Below are positions 60,802 to 64,000 of a DNA stretch of 64,000 nucleotides, piece after piece. Each line of letters starts with the position of its first letter. Position 1 is the stretch's first letter. Origin of the DNA: Tragulus kanchil (Eukaryota; Chordata; Mammalia; Artiodactyla; Tragulidae); the NCBI GenBank assembly GCA_022376925.1, contig JAIOJX010000005.1, positions 96,507,001-96,571,000 on the forward strand, written 5' to 3'. The notes beneath the pieces are model-generated. The model was given only the letters and a program-made list of their open reading frames with translations, had not been told where the DNA came from and ran no database searches. A program made the translations under genes and the position numbers.

Positions 60802-61008
60802 GAGGAGCCGCCGGAACCCGCCCGCCGCGAGGAGCCGCCGGAACCCGCCCGCCGCGAGGAGCCGCCGGAACCCGCCCGCCGCGAGGAGCCGCCGGAACCC
60901 GCCCGCCGCGAGGAGCCGCCGGAACCCGCCCGCCGCGAGGAGCCGCCGGAACCCGCCCGCCGCGAGGAGCCGCCGGAACCCGCCCGCCGCGAGGAGCCGC
61001 CGGAACCC
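60802..61008 (+). repeat. 27-bp GC-rich tandem repeat, 7 full units plus a partial
   Basis: Seven units start at 60802, 60829, 60856, 60883, 60910, 60937 and 60964, with a partial eighth from 60991. The units are identical by eye. Each begins GAGGAGCCGCCGG and ends CCCGCCCGCCGC and is almost pure G+C. The unit length is a multiple of three, so every frame reads as a 9-residue peptide repeat (such as RGAAGTRPP); this is a side effect and not evidence of a protein. Confidence 0.95.
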
Positions 61009-62662
61009 GGAGCCGCGGGCGCGCGAGGAGCGCGGCGCGAGTAAGTTCAGCCACTCCAACTGGAGGGCTTGCTGAACGGAGAGAGGAAGTCGTCCACGGG
61101 TTGCTGACTAGGGACCGGGCACGAGTTGGACGGGAAAGCTCGCGTCCGCCTTTGGTACTTAGAGAAATAACCGGCAGTGCGCGTGTGCCAGTGGTTGAGG
61201 AGCCAGGCTCCCCTAGAGCTGCAGCAGCAGCGGAGGAAGCCGGGGAAAGAGCAGGAATTGGAGACTACAGGCGGGCGCGCGGTAGAGCCGGGGCGCCCCC
61301 TCCAATACGGGGCTGTGCGCGCCGCGGCCTCCGCCCAACTGACTGGGATCATCGCACCGTCCCGGCCAGCACCCAGTATGGCAGCAAAGCCCTCATTTTG
61401 CTGAACACAAAAACAGAAACCACAGCAACCGGCACTATAAGGGAAAGACTACGCCATCAAAACACCACCATCAAGAGCAGAGTGGTTTCCAACAGGCAGA
61501 TGTGAAGATAAAAACCAAGGACAGTATTTAACTTTTTTTAAATTTTTTTTTTTTCTTTTTTCATGTTTTTCTGCTTGTTTGTGGTGGACTATTTTGCTTA
61601 TTCAATTGATTGGTTTGGGGTTTATTAGTTTCTTTGTTTATTGGGGTTTTTTATATTTGTTTGTTTTTTGGGTTTTTTTTTTTGTAGTTTTCATTTGTTT
61701 GATTTATTCCATGTGTTTTTTCTTTGTTTTTCGGTCTCATTAATTTTTTCTGCTCTTTTTAATTTTTAACTTTCTTTTGACTTTTATTATGTTTTTTAAC
61801 TTTAATTTTAATTCTTGAAAACCTGTAATTCTCTTTTCTCTTTCCTCTTTCCCACTGCTTTCTTTCTCTATGTTCTAAATGTAAAACATCTTCCTAGCTA
61901 CCAATATCCTCTAGATAAATAATTTCCTATCTTTCTGTCTCCACTATTCACTTCCAAATACACTAAACAGTACACACACTAATCTTTGCTACCTAATCCT
62001 ATAAAATACTTCCAAGACAAATCTTTTCCTTTTTATTACTTATAGACTATTCTCCTTGTCACCCCGAGCACATGTCCTAATTTAAAATTGCTCTCATTGT
62101 AATTATCCAAGCCAGGACCTTGTGCTAGATCTATTATTCAGGCACTATTTTAATTAATTCAAAGCTTAACGGGCAAGTATCATCTGTGATTGCATGAGTT
62201 GCTAGAAAGATTTCCTGCGCCTTATCTCTGTAAAACTGGTCAGTTGTGGGGATTGCTGTATATGTATGTATATCTTACGATTATGTTAGAAAACATCTGC
62301 ATGCTTTTATGACTGTCACCCATCAGGGATGCACCTCTTGTTCCTCAGATGCTAGTGTGTGAACTAGTATCACGGAACACCACAGCAAACCAGACATAGA
62401 GCCCACACCCCCTGACCAATCATCAAACCAAGGATCCTCGAAGTGGAAGCCCGGATTCCAAGATGCCACACTGATTATCAAAGAACATACAACACTACAG
62501 ATTATTCACCTGTAAACAAGGTCTATCACCACCCAAGACACAAACCACTGAACCCTTCTACAAGGACAGAAACCCAAAGGAAGGGAGAATTCAACCAAGA
62601 AGCCTGGTGGGAATAAGAACTCCATACACACAGACACACACAAAGAAACAAAAATTAACCTA
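60802..62662 (+). promoter_or_regulatory. L1 5' UTR with internal promoter region
   Basis: The region between the 5' repeat array and ORF1 is L1-like in position. It is CpG-rich from 60802 to about 61380, then switches to a sense-strand T-rich stretch (61528-61860), then to ordinary AT-rich sequence with CACACAGACACACACAAAG just before ORF1. L1 5' UTRs carry an internal polymerase II promoter, and the CpG-dense first half is the likely site. No specific factor site is claimed. Confidence 0.7.
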
Positions 62663-63559
62663 ATGATGAAACGTCAGAGAAACACTGTACAAATGAAGGA
62701 CCAAGCTAGAGAAACACCACTTCAAATGACAGAGGAGGAGATAGACAAGCTATCTGAAAGAGAATTCAGAAAAACTATACTAATGAGGATGCAAAACACC
62801 GAAAACAGAATATTAGAGGAAATTGGTGCATTGAGAAAAGACATGCAGGAAATGAAAAATAAGCAAATAGAGACCACCAACTCAATTGCTGAACTCAAAA
62901 ATACTATAGAAGGTCTCAACAGTAGAGTATCAGAGGCTGAAGAACGGATAAGTGAGCTGGAAGACAGAATGGTGGAAATGAGTGCTGAAGAACAGAACAA
63001 AGCCCAAAGAATTAAAAGAACTGAGGATAGCCTCAGAGACCTATGGGACAATATTAAACGCACCAACATTAGAATTATAGGAGTTCCAGAAGAAGAAGAA
63101 GAGAAGAAAGACTATGAAAAAATTCTTGAAGAGGTTATAGTTGAAAACTTCCCCAGCATGGGAAAGGAGATAGTCAACCAAGTCCAGGAAGCACAAAGAG
63201 TTCCATACAGAAGAAACCCCAGAAGAAACACACCAAGGCACATACTAATCAAACTAACGCAGACTAAATATAAAGACAGATTACTAAAAGCAGCTAGGAG
63301 CAAACAACAAATAACATATAAAGGAAACCCCATACGTTTAACTGCGGATCTCTCAACAGAAACCCTACAGGCCAGAAGAGAATGGCAAGATACATTTAAA
63401 CGGCTAAAAGAGAATAACCTGCAACCACGAATTCTCTACCCAGCAAGAATCTCATTCAAAATCGATGGTGAAGTCAAAAGCTTCACAGACAAGCAAAAAC
63501 TAAAAGAATTCTGTACCACAAAACCAGCCCTACAACAAGTGTTAAAGGGCCTGATATAG
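62663..63559 (+). CDS. L1 ORF1 protein (RNA-binding, intact)
   Basis: The 298-residue frame is uninterrupted. L1 ORF1p is a trimeric RNA-binding protein and nucleic-acid chaperone that coats L1 RNA in the cytoplasmic particle needed for retrotransposition. Visible order: a basic N-terminus; a long coiled coil at about residues 45-130 with heptad spacing (NSRVSEAEERISELEDRM); the RRM-like domain starting at NIRIIGVPEEE (about 135) and including PRHILIKLTQTKYKDRLLKA (191-210); and the C-terminal domain with ARREW (237-241) and ILYPARISF (257-265). It ends soon after ALQQVLKGLI, lacking the extra 20 or so residues of human ORF1p. The start is the first of two adjacent ATG codons; either could be used. 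ORF2 follows after 57 bases. Confidence 0.93.
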   Translation: MMKRQRNTVQMKDQARETPLQMTEEEIDKLSEREFRKTILMRMQNTENRILEEIGALRKDMQEMKNKQIETTNSIAELKNTIEGLNSRVSEAEERISELEDRMVEMSAEEQNKAQRIKRTEDSLRDLWDNIKRTNIRIIGVPEEEEEKKDYEKILEEVIVENFPSMGKEIVNQVQEAQRVPYRRNPRRNTPRHILIKLTQTKYKDRLLKAARSKQQITYKGNPIRLTADLSTETLQARREWQDTFKRLKENNLQPRILYPARISFKIDGEVKSFTDKQKLKEFCTTKPALQQVLKGLI

Positions 63560-63616
63560 CCAATAAATACAAGAGTAGGAGAAGCCTTACAAATCAAACC
63601 CCAAATTTCTAAGAAG

Positions 63617-64000
63617 ATGACAATAGGAACATTCGTATCAATAATTACTTTGAACGTAAATGGACTAAATGCTCCAACCAAACGACACAGGCTAGCTGAA
63701 TGGATCCAGAAGCAAGACCCATATATATGCTGTTTACAAGAGACCCACTTCAGACCTAGAGACACTCATAGACTGAAAGTGAAAGGCTGGAAAAAGATAT
63801 TTCATGCAAATGGAAATCAAAAGAAAGCTGGAGTAGCAATCCTTATATCAGACAAAATAGACTTTAAAGTAAAGAAGATTCTAAGAGACAAGGCAGGTCA
63901 CTACATCATGATTAAGGGATCTATCCAAGAGGAAGACATAACAGTCATGAATATCTATGCACCCAACACAGGGGCACCTCAATACGTAAGACAGGTACTT
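63617..64000 (+). CDS. L1 ORF2 protein, N-terminal endonuclease part (runs off window)
   Basis: The frame from ATG 63617 is open for all 128 codons to the window edge. L1 ORF2p supplies the endonuclease that nicks target DNA and the reverse transcriptase that copies L1 RNA there. Here the start of the AP-endonuclease-like domain is seen: LNVNGLN with the catalytic Asn at residue 13, QETH with the metal-binding Glu at residue 42, the RHRLAEWI and KAGVAILIS blocks, GHYIMIKGSI and NIYAPNTG. Later catalytic residues and the reverse transcriptase lie beyond the window. The missing end is a window limit, not a truncation. Confidence 0.93.
   Translation, partial: MTIGTFVSIITLNVNGLNAPTKRHRLAEWIQKQDPYICCLQETHFRPRDTHRLKVKGWKKIFHANGNQKKAGVAILISDKIDFKVKKILRDKAGHYIMIKGSIQEEDITVMNIYAPNTGAPQYVRQVL

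Larger units (their letters stand above)
60802..64000 (+). mobile_element. Full-length-type L1 LINE (right side beyond window)
   Basis: It has a 5' tandem repeat, CpG-rich 5' UTR, intact ORF1, a 57-base inter-ORF gap and open ORF2. It is the only element here with an undamaged coding sequence, and no ~1.1 kb duplication touches it. A 5' target-site duplication cannot be paired because the 3' end is outside. Confidence 0.88.

Noticed and set aside
60428..61054. 208-codon minus-strand open frame
   Set aside because: It is the antisense of the same array, extended through a Bov-tA SINE.
60687..61505. 272-codon plus-strand open frame with nine-residue repeats
   Set aside because: The repeats come from the 27-bp GC-rich array, whose length is a multiple of three, so all frames stay open. 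The frame spans the junction between AT-rich flank, Bov-tA scrap and L1 5' UTR.

Overview
The window is mammalian nuclear DNA from a ruminant artiodactyl. It holds BovB (RTE-type) LINEs, tRNA-Glu-derived Bov-tA SINEs, CHR-type SINEs with the same kind of head, and a ruminant-type L1. I see no host protein-coding gene. The sequence is AT-rich and repeat-dense, like intergenic or intronic DNA. The only intact coding sequence belongs to a full-length L1 at the right edge (ORF1 at 62663-63559, and the start of ORF2 from 63617). Dimeric Bov-A2 SINEs, very common in cattle-like genomes, were not seen, while CHR-type SINEs look young. That hints at a ruminant outside the best-annotated lineages, but only weakly.

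The dominant large-scale structure is a series of 19 head-to-tail direct duplications with units of about 0.92-1.21 kb (most 1.07-1.16 kb). They start near 2313, 4172, 6340, 9751, 11567, 14200, 15745, 19226, 24278, 27904, 31093, 33214, 35056, 37132, 39780, 45645, 49814, 54869 and 57874. The two copies of each pair abut and are nearly identical. Differences such as shortened homopolymers, small indels and scrambled stutter cluster at the seams. The pairs ignore the boundaries of the repeats they cut. They add about 21 kb, so only about 43 kb is non-redundant. I read them as an assembly artefact (unmerged contig overlaps or faulty gap filling), not biology. Every copy-number statement below has to be read with this in mind.

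Layout. 1-8550: unique DNA, an L1 3' end and old repeats. 9498-16170: Bov-tA pieces and a long decayed BovB on the plus strand, with a CHR SINE nested in it, heavily duplicated. 16170-22220: old repeat, a CHR SINE, Bov-tA and BovB tails. 22500-23012: an unrecognised frameshifted coding-like remnant. 24278-30046: CHR SINEs, Bov-tA and old L1. 30346-33420: L1 3' scrap, CHR-1 SINE and decayed L1 ORF2. 33779-42025: CHR SINEs and a minus-strand BovB carrying a solo LTR. 43392-44165: a 5'-truncated BovB with perfect target-site duplications. 44361-44956: a bare poly(A) insertion, a BovB tail and a 5S rRNA retropseudogene. 45645-60026: unique DNA, MIR, L2, Bov-tA and old L1. 60425-64000: Bov-tA, then the young L1 with a 27-bp GC-rich tandem repeat at its 5' end.

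The retroelements record layered LINE-driven insertion. CHR SINEs, L1 scraps, the 5S copy and the poly(A) tract all carry target-site duplications of the kind made by target-primed reverse transcription. The solo LTR carries the 6-bp duplication of a retroviral integrase.
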